Below, one piece after another: positions 42,167-49,772 of a stretch of 64,000 nt of DNA (position 1 is the first letter of the stretch; each line of letters begins with the position of its first letter). The notes under the pieces are model-generated. The model was not told the DNA's origin, made no database searches, and saw nothing but the letters and a program-made list of their open reading frames with translations. The position numbers and the translations under genes are program-made. The stretch lies in contig NZ_AMZN01000002.1 in NCBI RefSeq assembly GCF_000331535.1, forward strand, positions 62,001-126,000. The letters run 5' to 3'. Origin of the DNA: Fulvivirga imtechensis AK7. GTDB taxonomy: Bacteria > Bacteroidota > Bacteroidia > Cytophagales > Cyclobacteriaceae.

Positions 42167-43534
42167 TCAGTCTTGAATATAAGTAATTATCCCACTATCG
42201 TCAATCTTTATTTTTACTTCAGGGAAATCTTTTTCTGTGAGTTGCTGTAAACGCCTGATAACCTGCTTCTCAGGGTCGATACTCGGTCCACCGGGAGCAT
42301 GTTGAATAATGGGGGTTACTTCTGCATACAGGAATTTGCCCTCACTGTTTGTAAATACTTTTATGATTGGCGCCAGGCCATTGTCGCCTCGTAAGTTAAA
42401 TCTGGCATACGTAGCAAAATTTCCCAGACTATAGCTAATAAATCGTTCTTTGTATACTTCTACTGCTCGTGTAACGTGCGGCCCATGACCAAAAACCACA
42501 TCAGCGCCAGCATCAATTACATGATGTGCAAATTCATAGACATTTCCCCGGTTTTCTCCATAGAAGTATTCATTTTCACGGGTTACATGCTGATATTTAC
42601 TTCCTTCGGCACCTCCATGAAAACTCACGATCACAATATCACTGATGGAATCCAGATGCGCTATTATTTTCCCTGCATTGGATAGATCATTGATGCTAAC
42701 GGTACCTGTATTGGGTGCAAAGGCGGCAAAACCATATTTCATGCCTTCCATTTCAAAGGTTGTGAAGGGCCTGGTAAGCAGACCGGCATGTTCTATCCCG
42801 AGGGAGTCCAATGTCCTCATGGTGTTTAACCTGCCGGGGTCACCAAAGTCACCAGCATGGTTGTTGGCCGTGCTCATCACATCAAAACCCGCTTCTTTAA
42901 GCCGCTGAGCCATATACTCCGGAGACCTGAAGATATAACATATTTTTGGGTCTTTGCAGTATTTAGGATCACCACCTTCGTTTAAGATCACACCTTCAAG
43001 ATTGCCAAAGGTGATGTCTGCATTTTGCAATATTGGAGTCACCTCCGCTAAAAGCCCTCTTCCCTCATCAGGAGGCAGGTACCAGGATTCGGGAAAATTA
43101 GTGCCTAGCATAATGTCGCCCACTCCGATAATGGAAACGGTATCTTTAAATATCCTATGTACATTTAGCTCAACCGTATCGGGTATGTACCGGGCTGCCG
43201 TGGTATCGACCGGTATTGTAACCGTATCAGTTTTTGCAACTTCAGGTTGGTCACCGGCAGCGCCCGGTCTTTGTGCTACTTTACATGCACTAAAAATAAG
43301 CGAAAGCACAATAACAAGACCGGTATATTTAAATAGTGGCTTTAAGAAAACGTCAATGTCTGCGTTATGCTCGTCCCAAAAATGCTTTTCCCGACAACTG
43401 TACGGGACTCCGCTTTTTTGGGCTTCACAGGCCCTAGCTCCCCCAAAGCGGCTTCGCGAAGGTGAACTTGACCTTAACGTTTTCTTAAAGCCACCTTGAG
43501 TTTTCGTACAAGTACTGATTAAGGGATATTTCAT
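42167..43534 (-). CDS. CapA-like lipoprotein with a repeat-encoded insertion in its signal peptide
   Basis: A 455-residue protein whose main domain (~140-395) matches the CapA/PgsA metallophosphatase-like family: V-G-D-I-M-L-G-T-N, G-N-L-E-G-V, A-N-N-H-A-G-D-F-G, S-F-H-G-G-A-E and G-H-G-P-H-V. Such proteins are tied to poly-gamma-glutamate or capsule synthesis in firmicutes; the role here is uncertain. Its lipobox (F-S-A-Cys84) lies ~60 residues later than normal, because residues ~6-67 are encoded by palindromic element copy B. Residues 1-5 (M-K-Y-P-L) and 68-84 joined together would make an ordinary lipoprotein signal. No other plausible start codon exists between the repeat and the hydrophobic core. 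First gene of the operon with merR, dprA and dnaJ-TPR. Confidence 0.85.
   Translation of the reverse strand: MKYPLISTCTKTQGGFKKTLRSSSPSRSRFGGARACEAQKSGVPYSCREKHFWDEHNADIDVFLKPLFKYTGLVIVLSLIFSACKVAQRPGAAGDQPEVAKTDTVTIPVDTTAARYIPDTVELNVHRIFKDTVSIIGVGDIMLGTNFPESWYLPPDEGRGLLAEVTPILQNADITFGNLEGVILNEGGDPKYCKDPKICYIFRSPEYMAQRLKEAGFDVMSTANNHAGDFGDPGRLNTMRTLDSLGIEHAGLLTRPFTTFEMEGMKYGFAAFAPNTGTVSINDLSNAGKIIAHLDSISDIVIVSFHGGAEGSKYQHVTRENEYFYGENRGNVYEFAHHVIDAGADVVFGHGPHVTRAVEVYKERFISYSLGNFATYARFNLRGDNGLAPIIKVFTNSEGKFLYAEVTPIIQHAPGGPSIDPEKQVIRRLQQLTEKDFPEVKIKIDDSGIITYIQD
43334..43520. repeat. Dispersed palindromic element, copy B (inside the capA-like gene)
   Basis: A ~187-bp copy with arms AGTGGCTTTAAGAAAACGT (43335-43353) and ACGTTTTCTTAAAGCCAC (43478-43495), the shared core CAATGTCTGCGTTATGCTCG, a CCAAAAA/TTTTTGG middle pair and an inner hairpin CCCG-ACAACTGTA-CGGG. 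It is about 30 bp longer than copies A and C owing to extra sequence at ~43430-43470. It is open in the reading frame of the host gene. Confidence 0.85.
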
Positions 43535-43642
43535 GGATTAAAAGGGCGGCAAAAATAGCCAAGATAATTGATTATCTATGAATGAAAAATGAAAAATCTG
43601 AAATAGAAACTCATAAAAATTTATTGTAAGGCGTTAATGTCA

Positions 43643-45289
43643 CTACTCGTTTTCGAGTTTCTTTTTAATTTCAGAAATCACTTGATCCAGCTCTTGTCCG
43701 GCTTCCTTCAGCATATTTTTATAACTCTTGTAGCCATCGTTGGGCAATTCCTTATCCATCAGATATACCAGTCCAAGGATCCTTGCCAGGGGCCCTCTTA
43801 CATTGTGAGCGTTAAGAAAAGCATATTCCATAAGTCGCTTGTTTTGCTGTTGTATTTTTTGTGTTCTCTCCAACACCAGGTCTTCAAGTGTTGCATTAAC
43901 CGTTTTTATTTTCTCATTATAGGTCTGTAACTCTTCCGCCTGGGCCTTCAATTCTTCTGATTGCTGCAGGATCTCATCCTGCTGTTCTTTCAGTGTATAA
44001 TTAAGGCGGCTCTTTGCTTTCATATTTCTGAATAAGAAAAATGATAGAACGGATAATAATATAAGGGCCATGATAATGATCAGGTTAAAACGTCTTTGGT
44101 TATGGATCACAATAGCGCTGGCTTTAGCTTGCTCCTCAAGCAATTGCTTCTCCAGTTCCTGGTTTTCGGTTTCCAGTGTAATCTGCTGATTGGCTAGTTC
44201 AATGTATGATTCGGGAGCATATATTGTATTATGCAGGTCACTATAGATCTTGTGATAGTGATAAGCATTGGCGTTGTCACCCTTAGAGGCATATGCTTCA
44301 GCAACTATTCTGGCTACACGTTCAATACCTTCGGTGGTAACCCCTTCAATACTAGCCATTTCTATAGCTTTAATGCCATTTGCGATACATTCATCCATAT
44401 ATCCTAAGTGGTAATGAGCTTCTGAAATGGTACTCAGTGTCATAATGATCCCCCTGGTAAAATTGAGGATATTATACACCTCAAGACCTTTTCCCGCTTC
44501 TTCCAGGGCCTTGTTAAAATTGTTATTTAATAAATGGACCTGGGCTTTACGGTTTTGAATGTAAGCGAAGGTACTGGAGATCTTCAGGTTTTTACTGATC
44601 AGATACGTGAGAACAGAATCGTATTTATTTAACGCCAGGTCATAACGGCCCTTGTCTTTATAAACCGTACCCGTATTTATAAATGGAGAAGTATAGATTA
44701 CCGGTGCCTTTTGTGCATAGTCGCTAGCCTTTGCGTAGGCCTCCAAGGCCCGGTCATAGTTCCGGGTTATCCGGTATATTTCACCCATTAAATTCCAGCC
44801 TCTTGCTCGTAAATAGAGGTCTGGCTCACTATTTTGGTCAATAGCCATGGATTGCCTGGCATATCGCAGTGCCATGGTATAGTTTGCCTTAATATCCAGA
44901 TAGGTATAAGCCGTACTTATCAATGTCTGAGCTTTATAGTGCGAATTGCCTGCTTTTTCAAAGGCCTCCAATGCTGTGGTAGCATAATAATTAATATCAT
45001 CAGCATCCCGTACAAAATCTAGCAGAGCATAACAGCTCAATCCTATTCCAAATGTATAATCTATCTGGCGTGATATCGCCAGGGCCTCTCTTGCGCGTTG
45101 TTGCCCTTCGTCTCTGGAGATGGTCAGTGATTTGGATAGCGCTACCAATGTCTGCACCCGCACCGTATCATGCTGGGCGTTGTTAAGAGCTGCATATAAG
45201 CTGTCATTTTGGCTATATAAATTTGAAAAAAAAGAGACGCCTGAAACCGCAAGAATCAATAGTTTGAAAAGTTGTAACCAGGTCCTCAT
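43643..45289 (-). CDS. TPR sensor protein ending in a lone HisKA-like (DHp) domain
   Basis: A 548-residue membrane protein: signal peptide (ending L-Y-S-Q), tetratricopeptide repeats (~30-350), a TM helix (~393-415), a long coiled coil (~417-475) and a HisKA-like segment with His495 (L-N-A-H-N-V-R-G-P-L-A-R-I-L-G-L). Only 53 residues follow the His, ending in charged helix; no N, G1 or G2 box is present, so it cannot be an autonomous kinase. The same architecture is seen in other Bacteroidota, suggesting a real class rather than a recent truncation. It might be phosphorylated by another kinase or act as a dimerising scaffold. The downstream 107 bp contain no remnant of an ATPase domain. Confidence 0.85.
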   Translation of the reverse strand: MRTWLQLFKLLILAVSGVSFFSNLYSQNDSLYAALNNAQHDTVRVQTLVALSKSLTISRDEGQQRAREALAISRQIDYTFGIGLSCYALLDFVRDADDINYYATTALEAFEKAGNSHYKAQTLISTAYTYLDIKANYTMALRYARQSMAIDQNSEPDLYLRARGWNLMGEIYRITRNYDRALEAYAKASDYAQKAPVIYTSPFINTGTVYKDKGRYDLALNKYDSVLTYLISKNLKISSTFAYIQNRKAQVHLLNNNFNKALEEAGKGLEVYNILNFTRGIIMTLSTISEAHYHLGYMDECIANGIKAIEMASIEGVTTEGIERVARIVAEAYASKGDNANAYHYHKIYSDLHNTIYAPESYIELANQQITLETENQELEKQLLEEQAKASAIVIHNQRRFNLIIIMALILLSVLSFFLFRNMKAKSRLNYTLKEQQDEILQQSEELKAQAEELQTYNEKIKTVNATLEDLVLERTQKIQQQNKRLMEYAFLNAHNVRGPLARILGLVYLMDKELPNDGYKSYKNMLKEAGQELDQVISEIKKKLENE

Positions 45290-45374
45290 TTTTACAGATC
45301 AATTTAATATTAATTTACTTCTTTTACTAGTAAAAAGTAAGCCCTGAGAGCGTGGATGTAGTATCAATTAGTTC

Positions 45375-46346
45375 CTATGGCACCTGCTCTTCCGCCACCT
45401 TGAATGTCAGATCGTTTGCAAAAAGGTTCCTTTCGTTATTCGCAGGTAATATTTTGATAGCTTCCTTTAAAAGGAGAAATCGAACGGGGGTTTTATCAAC
45501 TACATAGGTGAAGGAGCCTATATATCGTTCGCTTTTTTTGAGGTGTACAGGACCGGTGGTTTGACCAGGGATCAGTAGCTGGTGGTCAAGGCGCAATACA
45601 AATCCCTCCGGGTATATGCGTATTTCATGGTCGCTGTGGTTGACCAGCCTTACGGCAAGGTGAAGGGTGTCTTTTATATGATAGCTCCGAAAGCGAGTAT
45701 TAATACCTGCTGTGGCAATTTCCGTACCCCCCGAATGTATGAACGTATTCATGCCGTTGAGGACCTGATATGATTTTTGGGCATTCTCATCTAATTCCGG
45801 CATAAAGACTATTACTTTTTCTTCAATTCCATAACTACCGGAGTAATTGTTGAATACTTCTTCGGATAGCCGCCAGTCGAGTGTAATTGGATGTCCTCGA
45901 AAATTTACCTTTAGCTGATATTCCTGGTTCATATCACCCGCTAAACCTGTGGTAGAATAGAACAACCGGCTGTTGATGATGGAAAACTTTAATTTTAAGT
46001 GGACGATGTTTTCAGGAGTGATTGCCGTAGTGGTGTCGAGATTAACTGGTTGAACAGTATTGCCCTCTTCAGTGGACAATCGAAAATCATTTGGCGTTAA
46101 TGTTATGGTATCTTTAGTGGTGTTCATCATACTCAGTAACACGATCAGCTCTTGTGTTCCTGGGTTGGCCAATAGTCTTGCCCTTACCGTCTGGCTGGTG
46201 TTTTCAGCCGTTCCGAAATCAACGCTATATGCAGGATTATCAGTCATTACCCCACCAATGTATTGGGCATGCTGCTTATCGATTGATTTTCCACACGAGA
46301 AAACCCAAAGACTAATAGAAATTAAAATGATGTTGCGTAAGATCAT
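45375..46346 (-). CDS. Hypothetical lipoprotein
   Basis: A lipoprotein of 323 residues when started at ATG 46346, which gives a signal peptide with lipobox V-F-S-Cys18. An in-frame ATG at 46403 is unlikely because the extension would run through the amylase terminator hairpin at 46361-46396. The mature protein is beta-rich with motifs such as L-V-N-H-S-D-H-E-I-R-I-Y-P-E-G-F and L-L-S-M-M-N-T-T-K-D-T-I-T-L, suggesting two Ig-like domains of about 130 residues each. Family not recognised. It lies ~85 bp upstream of the TPR sensor gene on the same strand. Confidence 0.75.
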   Translation of the reverse strand: MILRNIILISISLWVFSCGKSIDKQHAQYIGGVMTDNPAYSVDFGTAENTSQTVRARLLANPGTQELIVLLSMMNTTKDTITLTPNDFRLSTEEGNTVQPVNLDTTTAITPENIVHLKLKFSIINSRLFYSTTGLAGDMNQEYQLKVNFRGHPITLDWRLSEEVFNNYSGSYGIEEKVIVFMPELDENAQKSYQVLNGMNTFIHSGGTEIATAGINTRFRSYHIKDTLHLAVRLVNHSDHEIRIYPEGFVLRLDHQLLIPGQTTGPVHLKKSERYIGSFTYVVDKTPVRFLLLKEAIKILPANNERNLFANDLTFKVAEEQVP

Positions 46347-46360
46347 GCTATAAAAATAAC

Positions 46361-46396
46361 CGCTTCGGATCCATTTTGAAAATGAATATCGAAGCG
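46361..46396 (-). terminator. Rho-independent terminator of the amylase gene
   Basis: CGCTTCGGATCCATTTT (46361-46377) pairs with AAAATGAATATCGAAGCG (46379-46396) with two small internal mismatches. Read on the minus strand the stem is followed by GGTTATTTTTATAG, a T-rich tract, 33 bp past the amylase stop codon. Confidence 0.75.
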
Positions 46397-46428
46397 GTAC
46401 CATTCACACACACTTATGAAGAGTTTTT

Positions 46429-47808
46429 TTATTTTGGCGACCAGATGGTGTAACTGTTCGGAGGGCATTGGATCTTCACCCACCTGCCGCTTTGGGTTAC
46501 CGGCTCCCAACTGGAATGACCGGTATAATCTTTAATTCGGGTGTTGCTCCAATTTGTTTCCACCCATCTTTCCACCCAACTGTTGGAATCGTTAAGGTAT
46601 ACCACCAGACCGGGAGAACCATTTCTTCTGGCCACGTATTCGTCATTATCAGTATAAAGTATGGAGGTAGAACCAACGGCCTTGTTCCTATGTATCCAGA
46701 TCAGGTTGTTAAGCTTGCTTTTATTGAGCCACTCTTCGTAATCACGGTAAAATACAGTGGGATACCCCTCGTGAGTCATAATGTAGGCATAGGCGTGCAT
46801 TTTATCCCATATTATATCCGTGTCATGATTAGCTACGAAAGTTACTGCTTTGGTCGGATCACGTTTCCACAGCATGTCGTCATTTAACTTATTGAGGTTG
46901 TTGCCGTCAAAAGCTTCATCCATTCTATAATAGCAGGCAAAATCAAAGGCAGATGACTTTCTGTTGGTAGAGTTAACCCAATTTTGGAGTAGTTGAGCGT
47001 TGCCATCCCAATATTCTCCCACGGCAAAACCACCAACATTATTCATCCAGTCTCTTACTACCCAGCCCCCGAAACCTTTAACATAGTCAAAGCGGAAGCC
47101 GTCAAACTTCATGGTGTTTTTATAGTACTTGCCCACGCCATCGCTTCTCTTCCATAGCCAGTCCTGTACGTAGGGTACAGAGTGGCTCAGATCAGGAAAT
47201 CCACCAAAGATGCCCTCATCACTGGATCGGTATCCATTGGGATGAAAGTCGTTGTAAGATCTGTTGAACTTACCGGAGGCGGGGTTAAAGTCTGTGTATG
47301 TATTACTACCTGTATAGGGGTTATACTCCAGGTCACCCCCGCTGTTGTGGTTGATCACAATATCAGCGTACACATCTATATTGTAGTTGTGGGCTGTGGT
47401 AATGAGGCTCTGGAGTTCGCTTTTTGAGCCAAACCTGGTTTCCGTGGACCCATGCTGATTGTAATTACCGAAGTCGAAATAATCAGCCGGATCATAGCCC
47501 ATGGAGTAGGGGCCGTTTTGTGCTTTGGAAACCGGGGGTAGCCAAATGGCAGAAATACCGGCAGCATCCCATGAGGCAATTTTGCTCTTAACAGTGTTGT
47601 ACCAGGTGCCTCCTGCAGGTACATCCCAATAAAATGCCTGCATCAATACTCCACCACCGGGTCCGGGGTTCCTTCCGTCTTCTCCGTAGTTCTTTTCGGA
47701 TTCGACAGACTGCCGGGTGACGTCTATGGCCTGCTGCGGACGCTCTATTTCCGGTTCGGTGCAGGCCAAAGCAAAAATCATGACACAGTAGTGCCAATTG
47801 GTTTTCAT
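46429..47808 (-). CDS. GH13 alpha-amylase lipoprotein (plant/archaeal-type motif set)
   Basis: A 459-residue amylase when started at ATG 47808, giving lipobox F-A-L-A-Cys16 (upstream in-frame ATGs at 47820 and 47862 are possible). Barrel motifs: L-M-Q-A-F-Y-W-D, S-A-I-W-L-P-P-V-S-K, D-I-V-I-N-H, then catalytic Asp241 (F-D-G-F-R-F-D-Y-V-K), Glu265 (V-G-E-Y-W-D) and Asp329 (V-A-N-H-D-T). This combination is that of the GH13 group around plant, archaeal and some bacterial liquefying amylases. A C-terminal beta domain ends Y-T-I-W-S-P. It is probably an alpha-1,4-glucan endohydrolase at the cell envelope. The upstream LacI-type palindrome suggests maltose or glucose-type control (inference). Confidence 0.93.
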   Translation of the reverse strand: MKTNWHYCVMIFALACTEPEIERPQQAIDVTRQSVESEKNYGEDGRNPGPGGGVLMQAFYWDVPAGGTWYNTVKSKIASWDAAGISAIWLPPVSKAQNGPYSMGYDPADYFDFGNYNQHGSTETRFGSKSELQSLITTAHNYNIDVYADIVINHNSGGDLEYNPYTGSNTYTDFNPASGKFNRSYNDFHPNGYRSSDEGIFGGFPDLSHSVPYVQDWLWKRSDGVGKYYKNTMKFDGFRFDYVKGFGGWVVRDWMNNVGGFAVGEYWDGNAQLLQNWVNSTNRKSSAFDFACYYRMDEAFDGNNLNKLNDDMLWKRDPTKAVTFVANHDTDIIWDKMHAYAYIMTHEGYPTVFYRDYEEWLNKSKLNNLIWIHRNKAVGSTSILYTDNDEYVARRNGSPGLVVYLNDSNSWVERWVETNWSNTRIKDYTGHSSWEPVTQSGRWVKIQCPPNSYTIWSPK

Positions 47809-47875
47809 AAAATTTATCATAGGTTGGGTTTTTGGTTGAAACCTTAAATTGGCAAAAAACACTTAAAAAATGCCG

Positions 47876-47905
47876 AATAGGTAAGATTAACTACTTATAT
47901 ATCAA
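47876..47905 (-). promoter_or_regulatory. Candidate Bacteroidota-type promoter of the amylase gene
   Basis: On the minus strand a TTG (47905-47903) is followed after exactly 19 bp by TACCTATT (47883-47876), two mismatches from the Bacteroidota -7 consensus TAnnTTTG. It lies 68 bp upstream of the start codon and just downstream of the operator-like palindrome. Tentative. Confidence 0.3.
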
Positions 47906-47918
47906 TGAGAAGGATACC

Positions 47919-47930
47919 GCAAACGTTTGC
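47919..47930. promoter_or_regulatory. LacI-type operator palindrome GCAAACGTTTGC upstream of the amylase
   Basis: A perfect 12-bp palindrome with central CG lies ~110 bp before the amylase start and ~15 bp before the candidate -33 element. It is identical to the one in the GH81 gene (37230-37241). LacI/GalR-family regulators bind such sites; no regulator gene of this family lies in the window. Confidence 0.6.
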
Positions 47931-48147
47931 ATAAAATTTTCACCCCTTATCGGTGTAAGTTTTATGATTTTGGGAGAAAATACGGGTGAAACCAGAAGGA
48001 AATACACTTCAATTTAAGCTGCTGAATGGCTGAAAGTCACTTAGAGGTTTCTTACAAATACTAACTTAACACTAGCAATCAAATATAACGAATAACATAA
48101 CTATTTTCTGGCTGTTATGTTATTAATTTTAACCAAATCACATCGAA
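47931..48147. other. Intergenic region with a fragment of the dispersed palindromic element
   Basis: No gene. At 48028-48061 a segment (containing GTCACTTAGAGGTTTCTTAC and followed by AAATACTAA) matches the terminal part of element copy C (56327-56355) at most positions, without the rest of the element: a solo end or decayed copy. Further on, AATAACATAAC (48090-48100) is nearly mirrored by GTTATGTTATT (48114-48124), a possible weak hairpin ahead of the DUF4168 gene. Confidence 0.5.
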
Positions 48148-48627
48148 ATGACAAAAAATAAAAATATACATGCTCTATATTCATTGACTTTTTCATTCCT
48201 GTTTGTTTTTGTGTTTATGGGTAACTCCATGGCTCAGCAGCAGCAGCGTCAGGTCAGGGAGGATTTTAGTGAGGATGAACTGGAATCATTTGTAGATGCA
48301 TACGAGGAGGTATTGGAGATCCAAATGGAAAGCGAGGAGAAAATGAAGGAAGCCATCGAAAAGGAAAATCTGACATTGGAGCGTTTTAATGAAATTCTCA
48401 CTGCTCAGCAGGACCCCACCTCGGAGGTTCAAGGATCTGCCGAAGAAATGGCAGCTTTCAACAATGCTGCACAAACCATTATTAAAGAACGGCAGGAAAC
48501 CGAAACTAAAGTAGTATCAGCCATTGAGGATGAGGGTATCGATATAAACACCTACCAGGAGATCATGCTGGCCTACCAGTACAGTCCCAAAGTAAAAAAG
48601 CAACTAGATGCTCTTTTAGAGGATTAG
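48148..48627 (+). CDS. DUF4168 domain protein
   Basis: A 159-residue exported protein with signal peptide (ending S-M-A-Q) followed by Q/R-rich residues and an all-helical domain of two similar halves (F-S-E-D-E-L-E-S-F-V-D-A-Y-E-E-V and Y-Q-E-I-M-L-A-Y-Q-Y-S-P). This matches DUF4168 (PF13767), small periplasmic or secreted proteins of unknown role in Bacteroidota, Proteobacteria and cyanobacteria. It is monocistronic here, convergent with the M23 peptidase gene. Confidence 0.8.
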   Translation: MTKNKNIHALYSLTFSFLFVFVFMGNSMAQQQQRQVREDFSEDELESFVDAYEEVLEIQMESEEKMKEAIEKENLTLERFNEILTAQQDPTSEVQGSAEEMAAFNNAAQTIIKERQETETKVVSAIEDEGIDINTYQEIMLAYQYSPKVKKQLDALLED

Positions 48628-48690
48628 CTTCTGGTTGCTGGTTTGCTAGTCACTGGTTACTGGTCACTAGCTTGGTGATGAAACTTAAAA

Positions 48691-48758
48691 AAACTGAAAA
48701 CTGAAAACTGAAAACTGAAAACTGAGAACTGTGAACTGAAAACTGAGAACTGTGAACT
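48691..48758. repeat. Short tandem repeat, 7-bp unit CTGAAAA
   Basis: About nine copies of a CTGAAAA/CTGAGAA/CTGTGAA unit run from ~48691 right up to the stop codon of the minus-strand M23 peptidase gene (TAG at 48759-48757). It is preceded by a GCTAGT/ACTAGC hairpin (48643-48670). The array separates two convergent genes. Confidence 0.8.
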
Positions 48759-49731
48759 AATCCAATGGAACGGTCTCTTGTTTCGATATCTCTATCAGCT
48801 TTTCATATTCTTCATTGCTCAGGTCGCGTTGAAAGAAGTTGATAGGGTTGATAGGCTTGTAGTTATACAGCACTTCATAGTGCAGGTGAGGCGCTTCTGA
48901 CCTTCCTGTGCTACCTACATATCCGATCACCTGGCCGCGTTTTACACTTTCACCTCGTGTAACGATATACTTTGTGAGGTGTGCATACCTGGTCTGGTAC
49001 CCGTAGCCATGGTTGACAAATAGTACGTTGCCATATGTGGATGAACGGTATGAATGAGTCACCAAGCCATCACCTGTCGCATATACTGGAGTGCCTGTAG
49101 GAGCCGTGAAATCCAATCCGTCATGCTCCTGCCATTTCTTTAGGATAGGGTGAAAACGCTTTCCAAATGTTGTGTGCAGTCTTGTTAGCTCCTTGTTATT
49201 GATGGGTTGAATAGCAGGGCGGGAGGACCACATTTTTTCTTTTTCGATGATCAGGCCGGAGATCTCATTGTAGGACTTGCTCTGTATATTCAGCTTCTTC
49301 CGCAGCCGGTCCAGTTTTTGAAAGGTTCCCACAATCATGGAAGACTGTTCGAGGTCCTTTTCGAGCAGGTCCTGATACTTGTTATGACCGCCAATACCCC
49401 CTTCTCTTACTGTTGCAGGTATGGGCTCCGTGTCGAGGATCACCCTATAGATCTTATCATCTTTAAATTGTAATTCATTAGCAAGCTGGTAAGCTTCTTT
49501 TAGCTCATCATTGAGGATGTTCCAGTCTATTTTCAGGTCCTCGTTGACAGCTCTCAATTTAGACTCCTTTACTGGTGTAAAGTTAGCCCGGTACAGGTAA
49601 ATAAGACCTAATGCCAATGCCAGAGAAACGGTCAAAAAGGCCAAAATGTTAATTACTATCGCGCTTTTTGTGGCCCTGATCGGTTCGTATTTACATGTTT
49701 CTGTGTTGTAGTAGTATTTTATTTTAGCCAT
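48757..49731 (-). CDS. M23-family metallopeptidase, membrane-anchored (paralogue 1)
   Basis: A 324-residue LytM-type peptidase. A cytoplasmic N-terminus (K-Y-Y-Y-N-T-E-T-C-K-Y-E) precedes a TM helix (~25-47), a coiled coil (~55-165) and the M23 domain (~190-300). Zinc ligands and catalytic His are complete: His203-x-x-x-Asp207 and His282-x-His284 (A-P-H-L-H-Y-E-V). It should cut peptidoglycan cross-links in the periplasm, or be controlled by its coiled coil as in EnvC/NlpD-type factors. A paralogue with the same layout lies 41 bp upstream. Confidence 0.92.
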   Translation of the reverse strand: MAKIKYYYNTETCKYEPIRATKSAIVINILAFLTVSLALALGLIYLYRANFTPVKESKLRAVNEDLKIDWNILNDELKEAYQLANELQFKDDKIYRVILDTEPIPATVREGGIGGHNKYQDLLEKDLEQSSMIVGTFQKLDRLRKKLNIQSKSYNEISGLIIEKEKMWSSRPAIQPINNKELTRLHTTFGKRFHPILKKWQEHDGLDFTAPTGTPVYATGDGLVTHSYRSSTYGNVLFVNHGYGYQTRYAHLTKYIVTRGESVKRGQVIGYVGSTGRSEAPHLHYEVLYNYKPINPINFFQRDLSNEEYEKLIEISKQETVPLD

Positions 49732-49772
49732 TACTATAAAAAAAAGACGTTGGTTTCCAGTTTAAAAAATAG

